Source: Capitulum mitella
Taxonomy: Eukaryota; Arthropoda; Thecostraca; Pollicipedomorpha; Pollicipedidae
Direction of reading: 5' to 3'
Assembly: GCA_030062745.1 (NCBI GenBank)
Contig: CP099848.1
Location: 16,541,081 to 16,605,080 of the forward strand
Length of the DNA: 64,000 nt
Shown: positions 43,355 through 56,240 of the stretch, piece by piece
Position numbering within the stretch: position 1 is the first letter of the stretch
Layout: every line of letters begins with the position of its first letter
Notes under the pieces: model-generated
What the model was told of the DNA's origin: nothing
The model's input: only the letters and a program-made list of their open reading frames with translations
The model's database searches: none
Translations under genes and position numbers: made by a program

Positions 43355-44581
43355 TTAACTCGCGCCCAACTGGCGGTCGGCACCGATCACGCTCGACGGG
43401 GGGGGGGGCGGTTGACCGCCCCCTAACTCACGAACACGGTTGGTCGCACGATAAAAATAAGAACACAGTGGGAAAGCTGGTAGAAGATCTAAGAAAAGTA
43501 GAGCTCAAAACTGGTCTCGTTTTTAGTTTCGGATAATATGTAAGCCATTTACGCCGTATATGTTTTCTCATAACCGACTACATGAGACCGAGAAACGGCC
43601 TGGATCTCAAGGGTTGTGACTAATAACGTCTAGGTAAAGGCGCCAACGCACAGGTGAAGGTCCGCAGATGCCAATACACGTTTAATTTCTCTGATCTGTT
43701 CGATATATACGCCGAAACGTTGATTTAAGGACATGACAGTTTTCGCACCGGTTGTCGGCTGGCGCTGTAGATTAACAGGAACCAATTTTAGCGTCTCTTT
43801 ATTTTCGCGACATAAGCCTATCCATGTAAACTTTATTGATACTAGTGGTTTATTTGATAGTTTCTCATGCTTAAATTTTGGAAGAATGCATTAGTTAGCA
43901 ATTTACTGAATTGCCGGAGCTTTATTCGCGAGAATCTACATCTTTCTAAAATATGCAGTCTTTTTAAACTTTTTAAGCTTCCTGGCATTACTTGCAACTT
44001 GCATTACTTGCGAACCAGTCCTTCCATTTTCCATCCGTACTGAGTAATTCATCGCTGATGTTGACGGTGGTACACTTTGGCTCATAACAGTTATTCTTGA
44101 CCTGGCCTCAGATCAATGCCTGGAAGTCATTGTTAATTTACCCATTAACAGTAACTAGCTGTCCGCGTCACCCCATACTAAAAATGTTATGAAAAATTCC
44201 GACATTTTCCGAAAAAACGACATGTCTTAAAATGGGTTTGACCTAAGATCAATGACCCGGAAAACTCCGAAAAATCTGAAACAGCAGGTTTCTTGAACCT
44301 ATCGTGATCTCTAATCCCTGAAGGTTTTATTGTAATATCATGTGTTCCGAAAAAAATTACAGCGCGTTTAACTTTTTTGGACATAGGCCCTCTTGACCTG
44401 ACTTAGGTCAAACACCTTACTTGACCTGAGGTCAAAACCTTGACACAAGGCTTAAAGATGATCATGCAAAAGGTACACGAAGTTTCGTGGTGATGCGTTC
44501 CTTCGTTCTCTCGCAATCCCGGAAAAACCTCGGGGGGGAGGGCGGTCAAATGCCCACTCCCCCCAGTCGGGGGCGGGCTAA
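43355..44581 (+). mobile_element. TTAA-flanked element, family 1, copy 3
   Basis: Left TTAA at 43355-43358, right CTAA (one-base change) at 44578-44581, with subterminal hairpins at both ends. Same interior as copies 1, 2 and 4 but with one 283-bp-type unit. TGACCTGAGGTCA at 44422-44434. Lies between the two LINE fragments. Confidence 0.83.
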
Positions 44582-44859
44582 TGTCTACAAAAACAGTAAT
44601 ATTTCTCTCTATTGACGTCACGTTTGATGCAAAAGGCTGCCGCTTACGCTTGTGCTGATTACTCCTGAAATCATCGCCAGAATCGTCTCTCTTGTAGTGG
44701 GCGCCAAGTGCCATCAGATTTAATGACTAACATATCTGAAAAAACCTTTGAATTTGTACTAAATTCCGCGGAAACAGCTAACGCCAGTCGTCGATGCTCC
44801 TACAATGTTTTTTTTTAAAGCTAAGGCTGATTTTTTATGATTTTGCTTAGTGCAGTGAC

Positions 44860-46900
44860 CGAAATTTCTGGGGGGGGGGGCAAAAACATAGACTGACGGC
44901 TGGGGGGCGACCGCACCTCCTGTCCCTCTCCCTTTCCAGCCATCGCTGTCCGGAATAGAAAATTTTTGCCGCTGATGAACATTTCTTTCTTGTCCGCGTA
45001 CCTACCGAATGATTTTCTGTGAAAAGGCTAACATCATTCGTAAATATACTGCTCAAAAACGGGCCCTGAGATGAGCCCTGAAACCCATCCATGCTGTTAG
45101 ACAACTTTCCCGAGGTGTGCTTCCTTCCCGAAAAATCAGTGACGCTGACACTCGGGGTGTGACCGCGGAGGTGCCAGAAAACCAAGAAGCATCAGCGTCA
45201 TAATGAGCCAGTTTCAGAAGTAGCTTTGCGTGACTGATAACATCGAAGCATTTGCTGAGGTACAAGATGTACAGCAGAGAAATTTTGCCACCGCCAGTGG
45301 CTAGTGAGATGCGATGAGCGACCGAAATGAGTGCTGTTTCAGTAGAGTGGACAGGCCGAAAAACACGTTCGGGGCTTGAGGAAAAGGTAGTTCACCGATG
45401 TATCTCTCCATACGGTTGAATTTGGACTACTTTCTCGACAATTTAGACGAAAGCTGGTATAACTGATGTCGACCCGAAAGGAGATGAGTCAAACAAAAGG
45501 ACAGACTGGAGAATGGGGTTGGCGATAGAATGTTTCCAGACATCGGGAAACTCAATAAAAGTCAAAAATGAACTAATGATATGGGGAATGCTGCCGCTGA
45601 TTTCATTAAATGAGGCCTTGAAAGTACCAATGCCATGTCCGTCATGCCCTGCAGACGAACTCCGCATGCCAAAAATCACCTTGCGTAGCTGGTCGCAGGA
45701 GACAGGTGACACGGTGAAGGCACTAGTTCTCTCTCGTGGGCAGCGGCATGGCAGTCCAGGGCAATTTAGGACGGCGACGTCGGAGGCCACCGCCGGGCCA
45801 ATTCCGACGAAATAGCTGTTTAGCGTATCCACGGAAGTACCTGGAACAATGCGCGTACCGCATTTTTTGCTGTCGATCACTGTTTGAACAGAGCATCAAA
45901 CAGAGCCAGGCTCGGATAGTTTCCGGCCAATGTCAGTTAAAGCATCGCGGCAAATAACGGTACAGACATACTTGTTTAAATCTTTATGAAGGGTGGAACC
46001 GTAGCCATGGGTGCGAAGGACCTCTCGGCCCCAATCCATCAGGGACAGGGCTTGTTAGGAGTTTGGTGGTGAGGTTGAGTTGCGGATTTTCTTGGAGATG
46101 AGGGGAACACACTGATCGAGCGCTGGAAAGAAGATAGAAAGGAAGGCAGACTCTGTCTGTAACAGATGTCGACGAAGATACACCGGAAGAGTCAACATAG
46201 CGGAGACCACGGTGAAAGAGGGTAGAATCAATACTATACACAGGGAACTGAAAAACGCACGTTGGCGTGTCGCGAGGTCGAGACACGGCAATGTTAAAAC
46301 GAATGAAGCTGTGAGGACTGAAATCGCAGTTCAAAGTACTACGGATAAAAACAGAGGAGTAACCTCCACTCAGTACCGCATCGAGTAGTGAGCCGCTGGT
46401 AAAAGTAGTGTCCTTGACATGTTGAGAAAGATTAAAGTGCGAGGCAAACTCAACAAATTTAGCAGAAGAAAGTGAATCTTTCGGAAGGTTACAATTAAAG
46501 TCACCGAAAAGAAAAACAGATGGGCCAGGGTGGCAAAGAAGTACCGATTCTACCTGGCTCTCCAGCAGGTCGAATTCTGCCTCAAGGACAGAGACAGAAC
46601 GACGAGGGGGCCGGTACACTGCCGCTAACACTATTCGTCTCTTGTCCATGTTCCGTGTACAGACTCCACAGAGTCTCTATACCAGCGTCGTCTTGAGATT
46701 CCGTTTGCAACTTGACAGGTGTGAAAATGGAGGGGGCTACAGTCAGCACTGCCACGCCCCCGAAACCACTGCTGTCCAGCATGTCTGCCCGATGCCAGCG
46801 ATATCCGAGCATCACCAGCAGACGGTCGGGGGTGACGGGCTTCAGCCATGTCTCCCACAGCACCACCATACAGGGCCTCGTTTAACATGCTAACTGGAAG
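44860..46900 (-). pseudogene. LINE retrotransposon, endonuclease and N-terminal reverse transcriptase (CR1/Jockey-like)
   Basis: Reading on -: an apurinic-endonuclease start (VVLWETWLKPV, GFGGVAVLTV), a frame change, then VLAAVYRPPRRS and FLFGDFNCNL, both endonuclease hallmarks. Reverse-transcriptase pieces follow: FRPVHSTETALIS, LYLSKCFDVISHAKLLLKLA and QGPFLSSIFTNDVSLF. Many stops and frameshifts make it a dead copy, 5'-truncated before the first endonuclease motif. The Asp-Asp box is missing and the later part lies at 41590-42010. Confidence 0.85.
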
Positions 46901-49556
46901 AGGGGGGGGGGAGCAGTTTGAATGTTCGAAAGTATAAAATCTATCATCCCAATATACCAAGAGCTCACTGAAATGCAAAATGACCTGAAACACGTCTTAG
47001 TGCATTTTTTAGGTCACATTGGTCCCAAATCAGTCACTGTATTAGAAGTGGAGCCAAATTCGTTGGTATGAATCGTTTGATTACAGGACGTAGTACCATA
47101 TCGTATACAATGGAAAAGTATTGGAAGGATGCCGATGAACATAAAACATCGAACAAGATAAACAACGATAGACGTAGATCTTGAACGCTAAAAGACAGAA
47201 CTCAGATAACGATCGGGGGATTAACGTGGAAACGTGACTGTTTCCTCGAGTAGACATGGACTGAAAACATGGACTGAAAAGGCATCGAATGCCCAATGTT
47301 CAATAGAAACATCGGAGCAACATAAACATGAACCGGTTGCATACCAAATGATAGACCATTGCATGACACAATATCGAGCACGGACGGATAACGCACAGGG
47401 CAAATATTTAAGTCAGAAATGTCGCAGTAAAATTAGTAGTAAAACACGTCGGACAGAGGCACTAACTGCTCTCGAAATTTGCACGGGGGAATTCCAGCAG
47501 GAAGGTCGTGAAAGTTGTCCAAAGCTTACACGTAACCTCCCAAGCGTCTTAGCTATTTATCCATAGAATTTCCTGACATGCATATTCTCGTTGTTTCAAG
47601 GGTTCGCTGGACTAAACCGACCAGGCAGATATCTTGGTTGCGGCACTGGAGTTGGTGATGTGGCTGCAAAACGCCGGTATTTTAGGCCCTATATTATGCA
47701 GGGTTGGAATCCTGGACGTCAAAAAATTACCGTCGTATTTTCCAGTGGCATTTTGACGTCCAGCTATGTTTGCTATTGCCATAGATCTTCCACCTGGCAA
47801 CAAAGCATGACAATGGGCTACAAAACGTTTTTCCCGAACGTCTCGGATGCGAGAATCACAGAACATACCTCCGGCCTCCGGCGACGGCCTGCGCCGATTA
47901 CCGCACCTGCCAGCGACAGTCACGACTTGGTAAGAGGTATTGGGAAAATTTCCAACAGCCGGGACTTTAATTTTGACCGTGATCTTGACAGATGGAAGGC
48001 TCGACCACCTTGACCACCAGAACATAAACCATCAGATTTATGTTCAGGTATAATCTTCATCCTTTGAGATATTTAGGTGTTACACACTGTCCCACTTCAT
48101 ATTTTGTAACACTCCATATTTTGTAACCATATTGGCCATCCTATACCTGTCCATGCACTGCGCCCATCCCTGTTACGATGATGCAGAGTATAACCTCGCG
48201 AGATTTTGCCGTTCATAGTTCTACCGTTTTGATATTAATCGAGGCCCATATTTTTCCAGTGCTGTATCTTGGGTCGGTTATTTGTTTATGCAGTTTTTTG
48301 TTCAACAGCACTTTTCCATTTCGATAACTAGCACTGTTTCATACTTATCCATATTCGATATTTTCTCCTTCGATATTTTTCCCGTCTGATGTTAAAAGCC
48401 CTGTCAAAATTTATCTTTTTCGGTATTATACTTCTGGCATTTTGTTCCCAATATTTTTGCATTCGATATCCCGCCATACGGCAATTCGTGGGTTGACTTT
48501 GTCGTTCCTAGTTCCGAAGACAAACGGAGGTTAGAAACCAGTCATGAGTGGTAAAATACATACATTAATCACATGCGGCTTAAAAGAAAGGTGATCAGTT
48601 TGCACAATGTCTTACCCTACCATTACTGATTTCTCCTGTAATTGTTCCGATGGTGTGTGTGTAAGTGTCTACAGTCTTTTCCTTGCAAGGACCGTTCGTT
48701 CGTTCAGTGTGTTCTCCTAACCATCATTTCATAATTTATTTTCCCTGTAATCATTATAAAGCTGTACATGCAGGTTTTTTGGTCATGACGCAGCGTGTTG
48801 ATGTCTACAGTCATTTTAAGAGATCCCTATCTCTCACGAAACTGCCTCTACCCTTGTAACCATTACCAAATCACTTAGCAGAAGCTAGTGACTTGGAAAG
48901 CTAAGCACACCCACAGGAGCTTAGACTCATTTCGATACCCGCCGACGAATTGAAATCTACCACAGGAAAGGTAATGGCTTCTTGTTGCATACTGAATGAA
49001 AGGGTCGGTGACGATCCTGCCCAGAAATTCTCAGCTCCTGGTCGGCGTGTGGTCGCTACGCACTGCAGAGGTCACAGGATTCACAGAATGGAGAAAAATA
49101 GGACTTTATGAGCCCACATGTACCGTAAGAATGGCACCAGATCATCTAAAATTACGATCTACAAAGATCTAACAATTAAAAAATGAAATCTAAGAAAATA
49201 CAACTGCGAATCATTCAGATATTTCTCATGACCAACACAGCCAATGAAGCACTGCAGCAAAGTAGTGGAACGTGGTATTTGCTAACCGGGACGCATCCTT
49301 CCGAACTTTGCAGAAGTTAACTTGATGGCAATAATGCCGCATGGAAAAGCGTGATAAAACAAAATTCGATAAGATCATGCATAGTTACTAAGGTCGGTTT
49401 GGTGAACGAACTGCAACGTATTATTGTATCATATTGTTGTGCAATATCCCTTACTTCATGTAGCGTGCGGTTATCATATGCATTACATAGCAGCACATTG
49501 TTATCTAGTCCACGTTTGTGCTCCGAGCTGTGCATTAGCGAAGTGCCCCAACGGAC
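46901..49556. other. Intergenic, nothing recognised
   Basis: No supported gene. Frames at 47591-48025 on both strands have no recognised family. 48040-48880 is AT-rich. Confidence 0.4.
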
Positions 49557-50798
49557 TTAACCCTATTCCCGGAGGGCTAGACGGTATGGGGTATTCCGAA
49601 GGTAGACGGAGGGCTAGAAGGTATTCCCGGCAGGGGGGCGGATTCGGCCCCCCTGAGATCTCGAGAACTACTCGTCCGATTTCATCGCAACAAACGGCAA
49701 TCGATTTGCCGTGACGTGAACTACATTTTTATGAAAAGAAGTTTTCAAAATTTTAAAATTTGTGGATACAGGGGGCAAAAATGTCAAAATGGGGGGTACT
49801 TTTGGACTCGTTATAACTCCGTTGTTTATGGACCGATTTTGATGAAACTGACATGAATCGAGAGATTATGGATAGGGCTTTTACCATGGGTCCTCAAATC
49901 TGAAATTTTGAGAAAATTCATGGGCGTTCACAGGGTTTCAAAAATAGGAGGACTAGTTTTCTAACAACTGAATGAACAAAAGAGGCAAACACCCTTTTTT
50001 GGCTTCTGCTAGTCATGTTATACTGAAAGAGTAAAAACAGCATTACAATGTTTGTATAATGCTAGCATAGGCGGTGCCAGGGACATGAAAAAGGGGGAAC
50101 TGTCATGGTCACACGTTTCTCAGATCAACTTGTGACCTTTGCCCTTAAATGACCTCCAGTGACTTTGGGGTCACTTGGAATGATGTCGTGTGCATTTAAT
50201 ATTATCTGTAAACGTTTTCAATCATTCGAATTCACTCTATTTCAAAAATTTCATTTAATGGCTATTGCGATATAGGGTACGTGCACTGACATTGTAGGTT
50301 ATAGCTCCGTGACCCAACCTGATATCAAGCTGAAACTTGGTACACAAGTAGAGGGCACCCTTCTACATCACATGTAGTCCGGGTTTGGCATTTGAAGAAA
50401 CGGCGCCGACATTACTGCAAAAAAAACAAATTTTGACTTTTGACCTTGACCTGACCTTGTGAAGTAATCTCAGATAAACAAAATTACATCTGCACATTGC
50501 CCAACTGTTGAACTATACATCCATGTAAAGTTTTAAGTTCTATCTTAAAAACTCTGGTTTTGGCAGACATTTTCCTTTTACCCTCAACGTGACCGAAAAT
50601 GGCATGAGGTGCCTCCCAAAACGTTGCCTGGCTCCGCCCCTGAGCAAAATGGAATTGTGAAATTTTGTCACAGCACGTAGAAAGAATAGCTAGGAAAAGT
50701 GACCAAGTTTCGTAAAGCTGTGTTAAAAAGCCTGGAATTGGCAAGCAAAAAACCCGAGGGGGGCGGATTCCGCCCCCTCCCGCTGGGAATAGGGTTAA
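49557..50798 (+). mobile_element. TTAA-flanked element, family 2, copy 1
   Basis: TTAACCCTATTCCC at the left end and GGGAATAGGGTTAA at the right, a 14-bp perfect inverted repeat including TTAA. Subterminal GC palindromes lie at about 49637-49655 and 50757-50780. 1242 bp, no transposase. Near the right end it carries TTGACCTTGACCTGACCTTG, a cluster of AGGTCA half-sites on -. Confidence 0.88.
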
Positions 50799-50866
50799 TC
50801 TGGCATTGCCTGGGGTATATCGCCTCCTTCCATTGGAGGAAGGAATGGAGGTAGGAATAGGGTTAA
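50795..50866. repeat. Extra family 2 terminus next to copy 1
   Basis: A 72-bp piece shares its left TTAA with the right end of copy 1 and ends AGGAATAGGGTTAA at 50866. It contains a TCCTTCCATTGGAGGAAGGA palindrome. It is probably the end of an older or rearranged element. Confidence 0.6.
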
Positions 50867-53800
50867 CTCCGCTTCCTTAAAAAAAATGTTTTTCTTAGTA
50901 CGTCTTTGGTGACCTAGTGCAAAGTGATTGCGGTTCACGTTGTACCCGACTCGTCATTATTGTATTATAACCAAACTTTATCTTTCTGGGTTGACAGAAC
51001 CGTTTTTTCCGACAATACATAAATCACGTTTCTTTATCTCCTGCAAGTTTTTTTGTATCCTCTCCTGTGCATTCCCCATATATACTTCATCCGTTTGGTT
51101 CTCAGTCTTCCTAATATTTATAGTTTCACGTCACGCGTAAGCACGGTAAATTAATGATCGTGCCCCACTGTTCTTATTGCTGGATTAAGGGTCCATGTTT
51201 TGTTTTGAGGGGCAGGGAAAGTCCTGTGGGGATGTAGTGTGAACTGAATTGTTTGTCTATGCCTCTGTATCGTCATCATTGTATTGTAACTAAACACTTG
51301 CTTTCTGTCTAAGGAAAATCGTTATTTTTCGATAATCCAAGAATTGCCTTTTCTTTCCTTTCGGTATCTTCTACTGTTCCCTCCTTTGCATAACCTTTCC
51401 TTCCTTTTTTCCTTTGCTTAACGCACACTCCGATCTCGGAAACGGAAAGGGCTAGAGACATGAAATGTGATGGGTAGGGTAGGGACATAAAGTTTTACAT
51501 CGTGTGCAATTTTCATGGCACTAGGTCAATACCTTCAAGGTCAAATGAGATCGATAAGGTCACCGTACGGCTTTTCGAACGAAACGAGAAAGGGCGTGTG
51601 GAGCATTAAAACGTGGAATACGGCAATTTCCATTCATTGGCTTCGACTGGGGATTTTCGGGTCAAGGTCATGGCAGGTCACTGACCAATAGCGCTATTTT
51701 CTATTTTTTGCGGACAAGATTTCGAGCAACACGGGAAATTGGCGTAGCTTGAGTGTAAATAATGGCTCTAAACGTACCTTTTGGCGTATTTTCAGTGAAT
51801 ATAGCCAACATCGGTACATTTGATCATCACTTTTAGCGTTTACTAACCCTTGCAAGGTCAACAGAAGTGAAGCGAGCTCATTTGCCTTGAATGAAGTTTT
51901 TGACCCAAAGTAAGTTTGATTTCAACTGTTTGCGCTAAAGACGTTATGAACCCAACTGCACGATTTGATTGCTGTGAAACGTAAAAACTACACACATATA
52001 TGTATTTGGGTATACTTGGGCGGAATATTTTCTTTGACACCGGTTTTATTGAACACTAGGGAGTGCGACATTACTCTAAGTGATTTCTTTAACGTTTTGG
52101 ATATAGCAATATCCATTTTCAAAATTGCACAACGACACTGCATTTCGATTACACTTAAGCTTGAAAGTAAATCATAATACACGTTCGCTCCTTGGTTGCC
52201 ACACTTTTGCTATACACGTAACATCAACACAGTTCTGTAAGGCCAAAAAACCCCATACCTGCTTTTGCCCACGCGTTCTGTAAAATTATCCGAAGAGCTT
52301 CAGAGATACTCCGGAGTTAATAGCCGTTTTCACGATGGCTAATTTTGCGTTGATACTCTCCGAAAGCTACCAAAATTCCACAGGAAGCAAACGTAGGCTA
52401 TTTTTTAGTTTACTGGTAGTCTTTTATGGATTACTCGACACATGTTACATGTTACAACTTAACATTGCCGAAATTAAGCTTTAGGCCCAATAAAGCACTA
52501 GCATGTGGATTTTGGAGCTATATTTGTCTGTCTGTTGCACGAAACCATATTTGGTATCCTACTAGACGTTTGTAAGCTGGCAACTGCAAGTACACTTGCA
52601 GCTGCCATTACAGCGCCAGAGATTCTGGCGAAGCGACATGAAAACCGAAGGAAAGATCGAGGGTGAATCCAGGCAACCGTGCCGCGAAATTTGATTTGCA
52701 CATCATGATGCAGTGTGCGCAGAATGCTTCGAAATGAGGTGTAAATAATCGTAAAATTCAGTCCAATTTACATCACAGCATGAAAATGTTCAAGACATTC
52801 GACCTGTGGGTACTTTTGACCCCTTGCTTTATACCAGTATGCTAATGCAGAAGACTGAAAGATGAGAACGCATCCAACATCTTCAAGAATAACTTTGACA
52901 TACTTCTGGTTTTTAGACATGATATATGAGATATTTTGGTATATATGAAACAATATGTTTTGCATTTAACCATATACATAACTGTATTGGCAGAAGCAGT
53001 GAAACCTCCGTGGAGATGGGGGAAGGAGGGGACAAACATGCCTTTTATCTCATTTCTTTCCATGCACCACCATAGGGCTTTTGCTTAATCTTGTCCAAAG
53101 TTGGGGGGGGGGGGGCAGCTGCCTTCCCCCTGCCTGGGTTCCAATGCCCCTGGATATTGGTATATGTGAGATAAACATGAATTCTGTGTACTTCTGATCT
53201 GCAACTGATCTATATAACAATACGTCTCCTGGTATATTCGAGGCCGTAAATTAGTCGAATATATACGACTAGAACACAAGCAATTATGACCTACTATATC
53301 AATCTGATATTAACCAGTGTCAGCGGCGGATAAAATCAAGCCACTCGCACAAAATGAAGCATTCCATACCAATACTTACCAGCCATATTTCCCACGATCT
53401 TCTATGAACCTCTTCACGAAACCAGCCTGCGAAAACTGGGGCTGACTCTAGCTCAAAGCACGGAAGCCCAAAGCACATAGCTCTTCACCGATCAGGGTTC
53501 CGGAATCCTCATAAATCTAAGCTCTGATTGGTCGAAATTCGGCGGCGACAAGAATACTAACAGGCTCTAAGGTGAACCCAACGAACGATCAGCGGCTTCA
53601 TAACCGGGGCGCTGATTGGCTGGCACAGGATTTTAGATAGTCCTTGCAGTTGGTCCCGGCCGCATGCTATTGGAAGCAAGCTGCCAGATCAGACTTGGTC
53701 CAACCCGGCGAGTGGGACCAAACATTCGGTACATGCGAACTTCGAATGTAGAATATGGACATCGCAGCAAGCAACGGTCCTCTGGTGTTAAACCTGTCGA

Positions 53801-53924
53801 ATATTTTGATGATTCCGAGAACTTAACACGGATTTATCCCCAGTTTAGCGGACTTTCCATGCGTTTCCAATTAGGTCCCCGAGGAATTTACGGGCGGTAC
53901 TTTCCGACATTAGCCATCGTGAAA
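50867..53924. other. Intergenic, transposon-like debris, no gene
   Basis: 51470-51690 has the AGGTCAA-rich style of the TTAA elements, without identifiable ends. A run of 14 G with a flanking GC palindrome is at about 53103-53130. No coding region recognised. Confidence 0.4.
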
Positions 53925-54130
53925 ACGGCCAATTTGTTTAATGCTGGGCTGAATTGTTTGATGTATAATGTTTCTAGGATATGGAGTCGGTCAGTTGTAC
54001 ATGTGATGATTTCTGTGTTGCCTGTGAGCTGCTGTCTGGTTCTGATGCTGTCGTGAGTGTCTTGCATATGTGTCTTCGATGCTTTGTCTTGCAAATGCAT
54101 GGTGAGACGTCTTGAGAGTATTGTTGTAGT
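53925..54130 (-). pseudogene. Penelope-like element, 3' (GIY-YIG) fragment, inverted
   Basis: On - it reads LSRRLTMHL, then TRQQLTGNTEIIT and RLHILETLYIKQFSPALN, the C-terminal end of Penelope polyproteins (…T.IL….L.I.EALYI….P.LN). It lies directly next to, and in opposite orientation from, the reverse transcriptase fragment beginning near 54170. Confidence 0.75.
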
Positions 54131-54169
54131 CGCAACAACGTAGGCTGAGTTGTTATGAAGTATGCAATC

Positions 54170-54555
54170 TTCATTTGGCCAGGGGCTGTTGATGTCACTA
54201 GACGTGGAAACCTTATTTACGAGCGTTCCTATGCAAGAAACCACCAGCGTCATCGACATCAGCCATCATCCTACGCTTCCATCGCCTCAGATGTCGAAAC
54301 CACTGCTAGAGAAGATGCTGAAGGCATATACCAGTGGAGCATTGTTCACCGGTCCTGATAGGTACCTGTACCGCCAGATCAACGGTACATCCGAGCTCGC
54401 CTCGCGGACTGCTGTTCGCCAACATCTACATCAGTCACCTGGAAAACGCAGTTTTAGAAGACACCTCACTGCGACCAGCGATATACTGCAGATATGTCGA
54501 TGACATATTTGTCGATGTAGCAGATGAACAACACCTCCTGCTACTTCAAACAACT
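54170..54555 (+). pseudogene. Penelope-like reverse transcriptase, 5' part
   Basis: It reads SLDVETLFTSVPMQETTSVI, then LLEKMLKAYTSGALF, then in another frame GLLFANIYISHLENAVLED and YCRYVDDIFVDV. SLDVxxLFTxVP and YVDD are the finger and catalytic motifs of Penelope-type reverse transcriptases. There is one frame change near 54400. The reading frame runs straight into the TTAA insertion at 54556. Confidence 0.85.
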
Positions 54556-55771
54556 TTAACCCTATTCCTGGAGGGCTAGACGGTATGGTCGGTTCCCGGC
54601 ATGGGGCGGATTCGGCACCCCCGAGATCTCGAGAACTACTCGTCCGATTTCATCGCAACAAACGGCAATCGATTTGCCGTGACGTGAACTACATTTTTAT
54701 AAAAAAAAATCAAAATCTTGAAATCTGTGGATACAGGGGGGCAAAAATATCGAAATTAGGGGCACTTTTGAACTTCTTATAACTACGTTGTTTATCGACC
54801 GATTTCAATGAAACTGGCATAAGTCGAGAGATTATGGATAGGGCTTTTATCATGGGTACACAAATCTAAAATTTTGAGAAAATTCATGGGCGTTCACATG
54901 GTTTCAAAAATAGGAAAATTACTTTCCTAACAACCGAATGAACAATAGACGCAAAAACACTTTTTTGGCTTCTGCTAGTCATGTTATGCTAAAAAAGTAC
55001 AAATCGCATTACAATGTTCGTATAATGTTAGCATGGGCGGTGCCAGGAACATGAAAAAGGGGAAACTGTCAAGGTCACGCGTTCTTTCAGATCAACTTGT
55101 GACCTTTGCCCTTAAATGACCTCCAGTGACTTTGGGGTCACTTGGAATGATTTCGTGTGCATTTCATATTATCTGTGAACGTTTTCAATCATTTGAATTC
55201 ACTCTATTTCAAAAAACTCATTTTACGGCTATTGCGATATGGGGTACGCGCACTAACATTTTAGGTCATAGCTCCGTGACCCGACCTGATTTCAAGCTGA
55301 AACTTGGTACACAAGTAGAGGGCACCCTTCTACATCACATGTAGTCCGGGTTTGGCATTTAAAAAAACGGCACCGACATTATTGTAAAAAAAAAAAATTG
55401 ACTTTTGACCTTGACCTGACCTTGTGAAGTGATCTCAGATAAACAAAATTACATCTGCACTGCAAAAATCCGAATGCTTAGCTATACATCCATAATAAAG
55501 TCTTAAGTTCTATCTTAAAAACCCTGTTTTTGGCAGACATTTTCCTTTTACCCTCAACATGGCCAAAAATGGCATGAGGTGCCTCCCAAAAACGTTGCCT
55601 GGCTCCGCCCCTGAGCAAAATGGAATTTTGAAATTTTGTCACAGCACGTAGAAAGAATAGCTAGGAAAATTCACCAAGTTTCGTGAAGCTGTGTTAAAAA
55701 GCCTGGAATTGGCAAGCAAAAAACCCGAGGGGGGGCGGATTCAGCCCTCCCCCTGCCGGGAATAGGGTTAC
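54556..55771 (+). mobile_element. TTAA-flanked element, family 2, copy 2, inserted in Penelope
   Basis: Left TTAACCCTATTCC (54556), right GGGAATAGGGTTAC (to 55771), one base off TTAA. 1216 bp, colinear with 49557-50798. Removing it with one copy of the target joins the two Penelope halves in frame (ACT TTA, then GAC AAC within a few bases). Confidence 0.9.
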
Positions 55772-56240
55772 AAGACAACTCTGTCCTCAGCTTCACTACG
55801 GTAATGAGCATCACAAATAAGATTCCGTTCATGGACATTGACGTTGATGCCTCTAATGAGACCTTCACAACAAACGCCTTCCGAAAACCAACGGACGCGG
55901 GTCGGTGCCTCAACGCAACCAGCGAATGCCCTCAACGATACAAACTACCCGTCGTCAGATCCTAGATCCGAAGAGCAATTAAGACCTGCTCAAACTGGAG
56001 ACTAGTAAATCAAGAACTTCAACAAGTGAAACAGGTCCTGGGGAACAACGGCTACTCCAACAAGATCAGTGACCAAGAAATCAAGACTTCCTCGAAAGAA
56101 ACCTTGACAACATACCGAACGAAGACAAGGAAACGAAGACCCACCAAGTGTTTTACTGGAACCAAATGTCATCAGCCCATAAGACAGACGAAAAAATCAT
56201 CCGTCAAATACTGAAAACTAACATAAAATGTAACAACGTA
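55772..56240 (+). pseudogene. Penelope-like reverse transcriptase, 3' part
   Basis: Continues the fragment before the insertion: SITNKIPFMDIDVDASNETF, AFRKPTDAGRCLNATSECP, then NQELQQVKQVLGNNGYSNKI. This is the thumb region (I-x-F-L-D-V, R-K-P-T-x-x-G-x-x-L-N) of Penelope elements. Several frame changes. No GIY-YIG domain follows on this strand. Confidence 0.85.

Noticed and set aside
50795-50866. Complete third small TTAA element
   Set aside because: Only its right end matches family 2; the left TTAA is shared with the neighbouring copy.
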